Shown: positions 43,359 to 51,161 of the stretch, in pieces
Position numbering within the stretch: the first letter of the stretch is position 1
How the letters are laid out: the number at the start of each line of letters is the position of its first letter
Assembly (NCBI GenBank): GCA_963736525.1
Contig: CAVTPF010000014.1
Location: 62,001 to 126,000, forward strand
Source of the DNA: Bog-473 sp963736525
Lineage (GTDB): Bacteria > Actinomycetota > Acidimicrobiia > Acidimicrobiales > RAAP-2
Length of the DNA: 64,000 bases
Direction: 5' to 3'
Notes under the pieces: generated by a model
Told to the model about the DNA's origin: nothing
Databases searched by the model: none
The model's input: the letters and a program-made list of their open reading frames with translations, nothing else
Made by a program: the position numbers and the translations under genes

Positions 43359-43386
43359 GGCAACCGCGTCACGCTCTGAGGCAACC
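43342..43386. repeat. 21-bp tandem duplication spanning the serA stop codon
   Basis: Two exact 21-base copies (43342-43362, 43363-43383) plus a partial third of 3 bases. The first copy contains the end of serA and its TGA; the second lies in the gap before the small minus-strand gene. Looks like a recent slippage duplication. Confidence 0.85.
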
Positions 43387-43388
43387 TC

Positions 43389-43559
43389 TCAGGTCTTCGG
43401 CTTGCGCGGCACGGCCGGCCAGGTGTCCAGGCTGCCGATGACCGGTTCGGCCCCGTGGAGCGGCCGGCTCGGCGCGCGGTCGAGCAGGACGGCGCGCACC
43501 ACCGCCAACACCGCGATCACCAGGGCAGCCCGGATCAGTGTGCTCAGGAGTCGGCGCAT
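43389..43559 (-). CDS. Small single-span membrane protein, 56 aa
   Basis: MRRLLSTLIRAALVIAVLAVVRAVLLDRAPS starts with a basic N-terminus and one hydrophobic helix (about 7-26), followed by a short polar tail ending RKPKT. Fits the whole gap between serA and the VOC gene and is divergent from the latter. No family recognised. Confidence 0.5.
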   Translation of the reverse strand: MRRLLSTLIRAALVIAVLAVVRAVLLDRAPSRPLHGAEPVIGSLDTWPAVPRKPKT

Positions 43560-43583
43560 CCGACAACGGTAGCGTGACCCACC

Positions 43584-43940
43584 ATGGCCACCCTGCAGAG
43601 CATCTCCCCGATCTTTCCCACCGCCGACCTCGCCGCGATGCAGGCTCACTACGAGGCCCTCGGCTTCGCGGTGCACGTGCACGGCGGCGGCTATGGGACC
43701 GCCGCCCGCGACGGAGTGCGCATCCATTTCCGCCATGCACCGGACCTGGCGCCGGCGGCGGAGCGGGGGGCCGCCTACATCGCCGTCGACGACGTCGCCG
43801 CCCTCCACGCCGAGTGGCGGGCGGCGGGAGTGGGCGAGACGGGCGAGCTCTTCGACCCCGGCTTCGGCGTGTGGGAGGCGGCGCACACCGACCCCGACGG
43901 CAATCTGGTGCGATTCGGCTCGCCGACGCGGCGTCCGTGA
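43584..43940 (+). CDS. VOC/glyoxalase-family protein
   Basis: 118 residues: ISPIFPTADLAAMQAHYEALGFAVHVHGGGYGTAARDGVRIHFRHAPDL and YIAVDDVAALHAEWRAAGVGE...GVWEAAHTDPDGNLVRFGSP, two beta-alpha-beta-beta-beta units of a VOC domain. Resembles bleomycin-resistance/glyoxalase proteins; specific function unknown. TAGCGT (43570-43575) ends 8 nt before ATG 43584. Confidence 0.88.
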   Translation: MATLQSISPIFPTADLAAMQAHYEALGFAVHVHGGGYGTAARDGVRIHFRHAPDLAPAAERGAAYIAVDDVAALHAEWRAAGVGETGELFDPGFGVWEAAHTDPDGNLVRFGSPTRRP

Positions 43941-43963
43941 GGCGCTGCGCCGGGCCGGCCGCC

Positions 43964-43992
43964 TTGACTCGTGGCCGGCCCGATGGGACAAT
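43964..43992 (+). promoter_or_regulatory. Predicted leuA promoter (leader)
   Basis: TTGACT (43964-43969), 17-nt spacer, GACAAT (43987-43992). The -10 ends 10 nt before the leader ATG 44003, placing the transcription start around 43999. Same geometry as the ilvBNC and leuB leaders. Confidence 0.6.
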
Positions 43993-44002
43993 TGAGCCCG
44001 AC

Positions 44003-44041
44003 ATGGTGAAGTGCACGACGTCCGACCTGCTGCTTACCTGA
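44003..44041 (+). CDS. leuA leader peptide
   Basis: Encodes MVKCTTSDLLLT: three consecutive Leu codons near the end. Predicted leaderless; 28 nt between its stop and the terminator stem. Expected to stall ribosomes on low Leu-tRNA and prevent termination before leuA. Confidence 0.78.
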   Translation: MVKCTTSDLLLT

Positions 44042-44069
44042 CGGCGAACGCCCCGTCGCGTTCGCTCGC

Positions 44070-44102
44070 AACCTCCTGCGCCGAATGGCCAGGAGGTTTT
44101 TT
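44070..44102 (+). terminator. leuA attenuator (intrinsic terminator)
   Basis: Stem aacctcct/aggaggtt (44070-44077 with 44091-44098), an inner GCC-GAAT-GGC extension, and a run of six T (44097-44102). Upstream perfect 7-bp repeat gcgaacg/cgttcgc (44044-44050 with 44059-44065) could form a competing hairpin. Located 67 bp before the leuA start. Confidence 0.8.
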
Positions 44103-44169
44103 GTTGGGCCGGTGACGGATCGGGCCGATGTCACGGATGAGGTCGCACATGAAACGGAAAGGGAACGAC

Positions 44170-45897
44170 ATGGTTCAGGGAGAGAAAGGAAGTGGTGGCG
44201 ACAGGGAGCGGGGTCGCCTGACCCTGCCTTGCGACCCGTCGCCCATGCCCTTCGGCAAGTACCGGTCGCACGTGCCGCTCGTGCTGCACGACCGCACGTG
44301 GCCCGACCGCCAATTCACGCAGGCGCCCCGTTGGGCCAGTGTCGACCTGCGGGACGGGAACCAGGCCCTCATCGACCCCATGGACCCCGAGCGCAAGCTG
44401 GCGCTCTTCCAGACGCTGGTCGACGTGGGCTTCAAGGAGATAGAGGTCGGCTTCCCGTCGGCCTCGCAGACGGACTACGACTTCCAGCGACTGATCATCG
44501 ACGAGGGGCTCGTCCCCGACGACGTCGAGATACAGGTGCTGGTGCAGTGCCGCCAGGAGCTCATCGAGCGCACGTTCGAGTCTCTCGACGGCGCCCGGCA
44601 GGCCGTGGTCCACTTCTACAACTCCGTCTCCGAGCTGCAGCGGCGCGTCGTGTTCGGGCTCGACAAGCCCGGCATCATCGACATCGCGGTCAAGGCCGCC
44701 GAGCTGTGCCGTAAATACGAGGCCCAAGTCCCCGGCACCGACATCCGCTACGAGTACTCACCCGAGAGCTTCACGGGTACGGAGCCGGACTTCGCCGTGG
44801 AAATCTGCGAGGCGGTTATGGACGTGATCGAACCCACGCCCGAACAGCCCATGATCGTCAACCTGCCAGCCACGGTCGAGATGTACAGCCCCAACGCGTA
44901 TGCCGACGTGATCGAGTGGTTCGGTCGTACGGTCAAGAACCGGGATTCGATCGTGCTCAGCCTGCACCCGCACAACGACCGCGGCACGGCCGTCGCCGCG
45001 GCCGAGCTCGCCGTGCTGGCCGGGGCGGACCGGGTGGAGGGCACGCTGTTCGGGAACGGCGAGCGCACCGGCAACGTCGACATCGTCACGCTTGCCATGA
45101 ACCTATTCTCACAGGGGATCGACCCCACGCTGGACTTCGGCGACATCGAGAAGGTGCGCCGGGTGGCCGAGTACGCCACCCGGCTGCCGGTCCACCCGCG
45201 GCACCCCTACGCGGGCGACCTGGTGTACACGGCGTTCTCGGGATCGCACCAGGACGCCATCAAGAAGGGCATGGCCGCCATCGGGGAGGACTACGACGAG
45301 TGGGAGGTGCCCTACCTGCCGATCGATCCCAAGCACACAGGACGCACGTACGAGGCCATCATTCGGGTCAACAGCCAGTCCGGCAAGGGGGGCGTGGCCT
45401 ACCTGATGGACACGGACCACGGGCTCGATCTGCCGCGGCGACTGCAGATCGAGTTCTCCAAGCGCGTGCAGGCGATCACCGAGGCCAGCGGTACGGTCAT
45501 CGGCTCGGGCCAGATGTGGGACGTCTTCGAGGAGATCTACCTGCCGGAGGAGCCTGGGTTGCGCCTGATCACCAGCGAGGTGACCACGGCGCGTGGTCAC
45601 ACGAGCGTGACGGCGCAGTTGCTGGTGGACGGTCAGCATCGCACCGTGACCGGTGAGGGCAACGGCCCCATCGATGCGCTGGTGGCCGCGCTGAAGGCCG
45701 ATCTCGGTATTGTGCTGGAGGTGAAGGACTATTCCGAGCACGCCCTGACGGAAGGTTCCGGCGCCTCGGCGGTGGCGTACGTGGAAGTCGCCGGTCCTGA
45801 CGGCTCGACCTGGTGGGGCGTCGGACGCGACTCGTCCATCCTCGACGCCTCGCTGAGCGCGGTGGTGTCCGCGGCGAATCGGGCGCATAGGGGGTGA
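44170..45897 (+). CDS. leuA: 2-isopropylmalate synthase
   Basis: 575 residues. DLRDGNQALIDPMDPERKLALF (metal and substrate site), VGFPSASQTDYDF, HPHNDRGTAVAAAELAVLAGADRVEGTLFGNGERTGNVDI, and the C-terminal LeuA regulatory domain (TSVTAQLLVDGQHRTVTGEGNGPIDALVAAL), i.e. the long actinobacterial type. Commits 2-ketoisovalerate and acetyl-CoA to leucine; allosterically inhibited by Leu (known). ATG 44170 has GAAAGGGAA 6 nt upstream; ATG 44149 is an alternative start. Under a leader-peptide attenuator. Its stop overlaps the next GTG. Confidence 0.95.
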   Translation: MVQGEKGSGGDRERGRLTLPCDPSPMPFGKYRSHVPLVLHDRTWPDRQFTQAPRWASVDLRDGNQALIDPMDPERKLALFQTLVDVGFKEIEVGFPSASQTDYDFQRLIIDEGLVPDDVEIQVLVQCRQELIERTFESLDGARQAVVHFYNSVSELQRRVVFGLDKPGIIDIAVKAAELCRKYEAQVPGTDIRYEYSPESFTGTEPDFAVEICEAVMDVIEPTPEQPMIVNLPATVEMYSPNAYADVIEWFGRTVKNRDSIVLSLHPHNDRGTAVAAAELAVLAGADRVEGTLFGNGERTGNVDIVTLAMNLFSQGIDPTLDFGDIEKVRRVAEYATRLPVHPRHPYAGDLVYTAFSGSHQDAIKKGMAAIGEDYDEWEVPYLPIDPKHTGRTYEAIIRVNSQSGKGGVAYLMDTDHGLDLPRRLQIEFSKRVQAITEASGTVIGSGQMWDVFEEIYLPEEPGLRLITSEVTTARGHTSVTAQLLVDGQHRTVTGEGNGPIDALVAALKADLGIVLEVKDYSEHALTEGSGASAVAYVEVAGPDGSTWWGVGRDSSILDASLSAVVSAANRAHRG

Positions 45898-46331
45898 TCC
45901 GCCCCGCGGCCGAGGCGGATGTGCCCGAGCTCGTGGCCATGATCCGCGAGCTGGCCGAGTTCGAGAACCTCTCCGAGCACGTGGTGATCAGCGAGGACGA
46001 CCTCGCCGCCGCGCTGTTCGGGCCCGACGCCATCGTCCACGATTCGGTCATTGAGGACGGTGACGGTGGGCTGGCCGGACATGCGCTGTGGTTCCGCACG
46101 TTCTCCACCTTCTTGGGCAAGTCGGGCATTTGGCTCGAGGACATCTACGTCCGGCCTGGGCACCGCCGGAAGGGCCACGCCACCGCGCTGCTCACCCACC
46201 TGCGCGACCAGACCGAGGGTCGCCTGGAATGGGAGGTGCTCGAGTGGAACGCTCCGGCGCTGGACTTCTACCAGCGCCTCGGTGCCCGGCCCATGGCGGG
46301 TTGGACGCACTACCGCTGGTACGACGGCTGA
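45894..46331 (+). CDS. GNAT N-acetyltransferase (diamine/SSAT-like)
   Basis: 145 residues: IRPAAEADVPELVAMIRELAEFENLSEHVVISEDDL, then IWLEDIYVRPGHRRKGHATALLTHLRDQ (acetyl-CoA loop) and LEWEVLEWNAPALDFYQRLGARPM. The IRELAEFE and WNxPAxDFY patterns resemble spermidine/diamine acetyltransferases, but the acceptor is not fixed by sequence. GTG 45894 overlaps the leuA stop, so it is co-translated. Confidence 0.85.
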   Translation: MIRPAAEADVPELVAMIRELAEFENLSEHVVISEDDLAAALFGPDAIVHDSVIEDGDGGLAGHALWFRTFSTFLGKSGIWLEDIYVRPGHRRKGHATALLTHLRDQTEGRLEWEVLEWNAPALDFYQRLGARPMAGWTHYRWYDG

Positions 46332-46344
46332 GTGGAGGGGGACG

Positions 46345-47226
46345 CTACCCGTACCCGCCGCTCGGGATGTACGGGCTGGGCGGCCCGTCCATGCCGCGCA
46401 CCATCACCGGGCCATAGGGCAGGAGCTCTATGCCGGCCTCGACGACGACCCGGATGGCCCACTGCTGCGCGGAGGTCAGCCAGTTGATCTCGATCGTCTC
46501 GCCCGCCGGCGCCTCGGCCAGCATGGCCCGCAGCACCAACGCCGCCGACTCCTCCTGGCAGGCGCCGAGAGTCACGATCCGCTCGTCGCGGGCGACGGCG
46601 TACCCCTGGTCGCCGTGGAGCAGCAGACGGCTGCCGGGCTGGGACAGCATCGACACGATGTCGACGGTGCGGGCCGACCCGCGCACCGTTCGGTCGATGG
46701 CGGTGACCGCCTGCAGCTCGGCGTCGGCCACCTGGTCCGGTTCGTAGCGCAGGACCTCAGCGGGCCGCTCGACGGCGTGCGGGCGCATGGCGCCCCACGC
46801 CGCCACCACCGGGTGGAGCACGAACCCGAGGCTCGTGTAGAGAGCCATCGCCTTGGGGTCGCGCGAGCACTGGATCGTCCCCGGGCTGTGCGGGTCTCCG
46901 TGGGTGAGGGCCAGGCGGAGGAGCTCGCGGCCGACGCCGCGACCCTGGCGGCCCGGTACCGTGCCGAGCTGCGAGAGCATCCAGTAGTCCTCCCGGACGA
47001 AGGACTGCGACATCCCGATGACGGTGCCGCCGTCCTCGGCCACCCATGACCCGTTCGGGTCCGTCCCCAAGAAGTGGCGCGTGCGGTCCAGGCGCCGCCG
47101 CTCGTCCTGAATCGAATTGCCCGTCACCGGGAGGGAGTGGCGGGCCTGCAGGGCGAGCAGCCCGCTGTCGAAGGCCGCCACGGCAGCCGGCACGTCGGCC
47201 TCGGTCATGGGACGGAACGTCACCAT
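46345..47226 (-). CDS. Two-domain GNAT acetyltransferase (Acetyltransf_18 type)
   Basis: 293 residues. N-terminal GNAT domain (MVTFRPMTEADVPAAVAAFD...GTVPGRQGRGVGRELLRLALTHG) and a C-terminal Acetyltransf_18-like domain ending GMDGPPSPYIPSGGYG. Start ATG 47226 gives MVTFRPMTEAD; ends convergently with the previous GNAT. Only 5 bp downstream of leuD on the same strand, so likely the last gene of a greA-leuC-leuD operon. Function unknown. Confidence 0.83.
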   Translation of the reverse strand: MVTFRPMTEADVPAAVAAFDSGLLALQARHSLPVTGNSIQDERRRLDRTRHFLGTDPNGSWVAEDGGTVIGMSQSFVREDYWMLSQLGTVPGRQGRGVGRELLRLALTHGDPHSPGTIQCSRDPKAMALYTSLGFVLHPVVAAWGAMRPHAVERPAEVLRYEPDQVADAELQAVTAIDRTVRGSARTVDIVSMLSQPGSRLLLHGDQGYAVARDERIVTLGACQEESAALVLRAMLAEAPAGETIEINWLTSAQQWAIRVVVEAGIELLPYGPVMVRGMDGPPSPYIPSGGYG

Positions 47227-47231
47227 GGCCG

Positions 47232-47822
47232 TCAAGCCGAGGGCAAGAAGGCGGGCCGCCTGTTCTCGTAGGCCGTGATGTCGTCGGCGTAGCGCAGCGA
47301 CAGGCCGATGTCGTCCCATCCGTTCAGCAGGCGCTGGCGGGTGAAGTCGTCGAGCGGGAAGGTGCCGGCCAGCCCCGCCGCCGGGGCCTCGATCGTTCCC
47401 CGGGCCACGTCGATGGTGAGCTCGAGCGACGGGTCCTCGGTCACCGCATGGAGCAGCGCCCGGTCGAGTTCCTCGGGGACCTGCACCGGGAGCAGCCCCT
47501 GCTTCGTGCAGTTGTTGCGGAAGATGTCGGCGAAGCGTGAGGAGACGACGGCGCGGAACCCGTAGTCCATGAGCGCCCAGACCGCGTGCTCGCGCGATGA
47601 CCCGGTGCCGAAGTTATGACCCGCCACCAAAATGGTGGCCCCGACGAACTCGGGGTCGTTGAGCACGAAGTTGCGGTCGTCCCGCCACTCCGAGAAGAGG
47701 CCGGCTCCGAAACCGGTGCGCTCCACCCGCTTGAGCCAGTCCGAGGGGATGATTTGGTCGGTGTCGACGTCGGTGCGGTCGAGCGGTACGGCGCGTCCGG
47801 TCACGATGACAACTGGCTCCAT
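47232..47822 (-). CDS. leuD: 3-isopropylmalate/citramalate isomerase small subunit
   Basis: 196 residues. GRAVPLDRTDVDTDQIIPSDWLK, LVAGHNFGTGSSREHAVWALMDYGFRAVVSSRFADIFRNNCTKQGLLPV and GTFPLDDFTRQRLLNGWDDIGLSLRY are diagnostic for LeuD. Works with LeuC; also serves citramalate isomerisation. ATG overlaps the leuC stop. Confidence 0.96.
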   Translation of the reverse strand: MEPVVIVTGRAVPLDRTDVDTDQIIPSDWLKRVERTGFGAGLFSEWRDDRNFVLNDPEFVGATILVAGHNFGTGSSREHAVWALMDYGFRAVVSSRFADIFRNNCTKQGLLPVQVPEELDRALLHAVTEDPSLELTIDVARGTIEAPAAGLAGTFPLDDFTRQRLLNGWDDIGLSLRYADDITAYENRRPAFLPSA

Positions 47823-49225
47823 CAGTCCAGGTCCTCCGGGAGGGCAAACGAGCCGGCGACCGCGGTGGCCGCCGCGACGGCAGGTGACACGAGGTGGGTG
47901 CGCCCGCCGCGGCCCTGGCGCCCCTCGAAGTTCCGGTTGGAGGTCGACGCGCAGCGTTCGCCCACGGCGAGCTTGTCGGGGTTCATGGCGAGGCACATGG
48001 AGCAGCCCGGTTCGCGCCACTCGAATCCAGCCGCCGTGAACACCTTGTCCAGGCCCTCGGCCTCGGCCTCGGCCTTCACCCGGTGCGAGCCGGGCACGGC
48101 GAGCGCCCGCACACCCGCGCACACCGAGCGCCCGTCGAGCACCGCCGCGGCGACGCGGAAGTCCTCGATGCGCGAGTTGGTGCAGCTGCCCAGGAACACG
48201 GTGTCGACTCTGATGTCCCGCATCGGCGTCCCGGCCTGGAGCCCCATGTAGACCAGCGCCCGCTCGGCGGCCTCCCGGTCGCCCGCGTCGTCCATGGCGG
48301 CGGGATCGGGCACGTTCTCGCCGATCGGGACGACCTGGGCCGGGTTGGTGCCCCAGGTGACGTGGGGCGTGATGGACGATGCATCCAGCACGACCTCCTG
48401 GTCGAACCGGGCCCCCTCGTCGGTCGGGAGGCTGCGCCAGTAGTCCAGGGCGGCCTCCCAGGCCTCGCCCACCGGCGCACGGTCACGGCCCTTGACGTAC
48501 TCGAACGTGGTCTCGTCCGGTGCCACGAGCCCGGCTCGTGCCCCGCCCTCGATCGACATGTTGCACAGCGTCATGCGGCCTTCCATCGACAGGCTGCGGA
48601 TGGCCGAGCCCCGGTACTCGATCACGTGGCCGATGCCGCCCCCGGTGCCGATCGCCCCGATGACGGCCAGCGCGATGTCCTTCGCCGTCACGCCCGGAGC
48701 GAGCGCGCCCTCGACCGTCACCGCCATCGTCTTCGGCCGCACCTGGGGCAGGGTCTGCGTGGCGAGCACGTGCTCGACCTCGCTGGTGCCGATGCCGAAG
48801 GCGAGCGCGCCGAAGGCCCCGTGGGTCGAGGTGTGGCTGTCCCCGCACACGATCGTCATGCCCGGCTGCGTCCAGCCCTGCTCCGGGCCGATGATGTGCA
48901 CGATGCCCTGGTTGGGGTCGCCCATCGGGTAGCAGGTGATGCCGAACTCCGCCGTGTTGTCGTCGAGCACTTGCAGCTGCTGGGCCGAGATCGGGTCGGC
49001 AACCGGCTTGTCGATGTCGGTGGTGGGGACGTTGTGATCCGCCGTGGCGACGGTGAGATCGGGTCGCCGCACCTTCCGTCCGGCGAGGCGCAGGCCGTCG
49101 AACGCCTGGGGCGACGTGACCTCGTGGATCAGGTGGAGGTCGATGAACAGCAGGTCGGGCTCGCCCGCGGCCGCATGGACGACGTGCGCGTCCCAGATCT
49201 TCTCGCTCAGCGTGCGCGGTGCCAT
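47822..49225 (-). CDS. leuC: 3-isopropylmalate/citramalate isomerase large subunit
   Basis: 467 residues. [4Fe-4S] cysteines in VFLGSCTNSRIEDFRVAA and CSMCLAMNPDKL, plus IDLHLIHEVTSPQAF and GDSHTSTHGAFGALAFGIGTSEVEHVLATQ of the aconitase family. Catalyses dehydration/rehydration in leucine and citramalate pathways. ATG overlaps the greA stop by 1 base. Confidence 0.97.
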   Translation of the reverse strand: MAPRTLSEKIWDAHVVHAAAGEPDLLFIDLHLIHEVTSPQAFDGLRLAGRKVRRPDLTVATADHNVPTTDIDKPVADPISAQQLQVLDDNTAEFGITCYPMGDPNQGIVHIIGPEQGWTQPGMTIVCGDSHTSTHGAFGALAFGIGTSEVEHVLATQTLPQVRPKTMAVTVEGALAPGVTAKDIALAVIGAIGTGGGIGHVIEYRGSAIRSLSMEGRMTLCNMSIEGGARAGLVAPDETTFEYVKGRDRAPVGEAWEAALDYWRSLPTDEGARFDQEVVLDASSITPHVTWGTNPAQVVPIGENVPDPAAMDDAGDREAAERALVYMGLQAGTPMRDIRVDTVFLGSCTNSRIEDFRVAAAVLDGRSVCAGVRALAVPGSHRVKAEAEAEGLDKVFTAAGFEWREPGCSMCLAMNPDKLAVGERCASTSNRNFEGRQGRGGRTHLVSPAVAAATAVAGSFALPEDLD

Positions 49226-49725
49226 CAGCGTTCGACGGCGACGATGTGGACCTTGAGCGTGCCCCCGGGTGCCTGGTACTCGACACTGTCCCCGGCACCG
49301 CGGCCGACCAGCACCTGGCCCAGGGGTGAGCTGGGCGAGATCACGTGCAGGTCACCCTGGCGCTCCTCGATGGAGCCGACGAAGAACCGTTGGGTGTCGT
49401 CCTCGTCGTCGCCCTCGTAGCGCAGCGTGACGGTGCTGCCCAGCGATACGGAGCCATCGTCGGAACCCGTCTCGTCGACGATCTCGACATGCTTGAGCAT
49501 CGCCTGGAGCTGGCGGATGCGGGACTCCATCTTGCCCTGGGCGTCCTTGGCCGCGTGGTAGTCGCCGTTCTCGCTCAGGTCTCCGAGTGCCCGGGCCGCC
49601 TCAATCTGCTGGGCGATCTCCACCCGGCCGCGGGTGGTGAGGTCCTCCAGCTCGGCCACCAGGCGGTCACGGGTTGCCTGGGTGAGCTTCGTCGTCTCGG
49701 TCTGGTTGGCGGATGCGTTGGTCAC
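49225..49725 (-). CDS. greA: Transcription elongation factor GreA
   Basis: 166 residues. N-terminal coiled coil with the acidic tip RALGDLSENGDYHAAKDAQGKMESRIRQLQAML and a C-terminal FKBP-like domain (SLGSTVTLRYEGDDEDDTQRFFVGS, SPSSPLGQVLVGRGAGDSVEYQAPGG). Rescues backtracked RNA polymerase. GTG 49725 has CGGAGGACA about 8 nt upstream. It is the first gene of the minus-strand leuC-leuD operon, an unusual pairing. Confidence 0.95.
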   Translation of the reverse strand: MTNASANQTETTKLTQATRDRLVAELEDLTTRGRVEIAQQIEAARALGDLSENGDYHAAKDAQGKMESRIRQLQAMLKHVEIVDETGSDDGSVSLGSTVTLRYEGDDEDDTQRFFVGSIEERQGDLHVISPSSPLGQVLVGRGAGDSVEYQAPGGTLKVHIVAVER

Positions 49726-49829
49726 GGCGATGTCCTCCGGGAGGCGGGCGTGCGGGCTGTGCAGTGCACTGCGCCGGCACCAGCCAGGCTAACCGCCCCC
49801 AGGAGGGCGCCGGACGCCCGCACCCGCTG

Positions 49830-49859
49830 TTGACGGGGCCCATCCGCCTGCGAGAGACT
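49830..49859 (+). promoter_or_regulatory. Predicted leuB-ilvE-cimA promoter (leader)
   Basis: TTGACG (49830-49835), 18-nt spacer, GAGACT (49854-49859), ending 9 nt before the leader ATG. Predicted start near 49866. The -10 is weak, so confidence is moderate, but geometry matches the ilv and leuA leaders. Confidence 0.5.
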
Positions 49860-49868
49860 GAGGTAACC

Positions 49869-49907
49869 ATGCACCGTTCCGAGCACCTCGTAGGCATTAT
49901 TCACTAG
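49869..49907 (+). CDS. leuB-ilvE-cimA leader peptide
   Basis: MHRSEHLVGIIH, with Leu-Val and Ile-Ile codons in the second half and stop 26 nt before a terminator. Fits an attenuator leader sensing Leu/Val/Ile charging. Its bias is weaker than in the other two leaders. Confidence 0.65.
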   Translation: MHRSEHLVGIIH

Positions 49908-49933
49908 GCGCGCCCCACCCCCGCGCGCCGTCG

Positions 49934-49959
49934 AACCGTCCACTGCGTGGGCGGTTTTT
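49934..49959 (+). terminator. leuB-ilvE-cimA attenuator (intrinsic terminator)
   Basis: 10-bp stem aaccgtccac/gtgggcggtt (49934-49943 with 49947-49956, one wobble pair), 3-nt loop, then a TTTTT tract (49955-49959). A perfect ggcgcgc/gcgcgcc pair (49907-49913 with 49923-49929) can form an earlier hairpin. The stretch between it and leuB (49960-50121) holds nothing else obvious. Confidence 0.75.
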
Positions 49960-50121
49960 CAATTCCCGCCCGGTTCCCCGGAGGCCGGCCGCGGGCCGGA
50001 CGACCCGGGGACGAAGCTGGACGGCGGGGGCGAGGCGGGGCAACGGGGGCGGCAGGACTGACCGCCGGGATGACCGGCAGGGATCGACAAGAGATCAGGA
50101 CAAGAAGGAAGAGGGAGGGAA

Positions 50122-51156
50122 GTGACCGCGAGCACCAGGCATCGGATCGCCGTGATCGGCGGCGACGGCATCGGGCCGGAGGTCTGCGCGGAGGCGCTGA
50201 AAGTCGTGTCCGCGGCCGGCGTGGACCTCGACACGACGGACTTCGACCTCGGTGCCGCCCGCTACCGACGCGACGGGGCGGTGCTGCCCGACGAGATCCT
50301 CGCCGAGCTGCGCGGCTTCGATGCCATCCTGCTCGGCGCCATCGGCCCCCCGATCGGCGACACTGCCGTCCCGCCCGGCACTCTCGAGCGCGGCCTGCTG
50401 CTGCGGCTCCGCTTCGAGCTCGACTTGTACGTGAACCTCCGCCCGTTCAACGGCGTCCCCGGATCGGTCGCCGAGGGGGCCGACTTCGCCGTCGTGCGGG
50501 AGAACACGGAGGGGACCTACGCCGGCGAGGGCGGGTTCTTGCGCAAGGGGACGCCGCACGAGGTGGCGACGCAGGGCTCGGTCAACACGCGGATGGGAGC
50601 GGAGCGCTGCGTCCGCTTCGCGTTCGATCTGGCGAACCGCCGACCGGCCCATCACCTCACGCTGGTGCACAAGACGAACGTGCTCACCTTCGCGGGGGAC
50701 CTGTGGCACCGCACCGTGACCGAGGTCTCGACCGGGTATCCCGACGTCGAGTGGGATTACAACCACGTCGACGCCGCCTGCATCTACCTGGTCGAGCAGC
50801 CGAAGCGCTACGACGTGATCGTCACCGACAACCTCTTCGGCGACATCCTCACCGACCTGGCCGGCGCGGTCGCCGGCGGCATCGGCTTCGCCGCTTCGGC
50901 CAACCTCAATCCTGCCCGCACCGGCCCCTCCCTGTTCGAGCCGGTGCACGGCGCCGCGCACGACATCGCGGGCCAAGGTGTCGCCAACCCGCTGGCCGCC
51001 ATCCACTCAGCCGCCCTCATGCTCGAGCACCTGGGCGAGGCTGACGCCGCCGCCCGCATTCTCAAGGCGCTCGCCGCCCAGGCCGATTCCATGTCAACGT
51101 CCACCCAACAGCTGTCCACGACCGCCGTGGGCGACGCCATCGCAGAAAGGCTGTAG
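50122..51156 (+). CDS. leuB: 3-isopropylmalate dehydrogenase
   Basis: 344 residues. GGDGIGPEVCAEALKV, RENTEGTYAGEGG, metal-binding TDNLFGDILTDL and the C-terminal EPVHGAAHDIAGQGVANPLAAIHSAALML. Oxidatively decarboxylates 3-isopropylmalate (and 3-methylmalate in the citramalate route). GTG 50122 is preceded by GAGGGAAG. First gene of a unit with ilvE and cimA (5 bp to ilvE). Confidence 0.96.
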   Translation: MTASTRHRIAVIGGDGIGPEVCAEALKVVSAAGVDLDTTDFDLGAARYRRDGAVLPDEILAELRGFDAILLGAIGPPIGDTAVPPGTLERGLLLRLRFELDLYVNLRPFNGVPGSVAEGADFAVVRENTEGTYAGEGGFLRKGTPHEVATQGSVNTRMGAERCVRFAFDLANRRPAHHLTLVHKTNVLTFAGDLWHRTVTEVSTGYPDVEWDYNHVDAACIYLVEQPKRYDVIVTDNLFGDILTDLAGAVAGGIGFAASANLNPARTGPSLFEPVHGAAHDIAGQGVANPLAAIHSAALMLEHLGEADAAARILKALAAQADSMSTSTQQLSTTAVGDAIAERL

Positions 51157-51161
51157 CCGCC

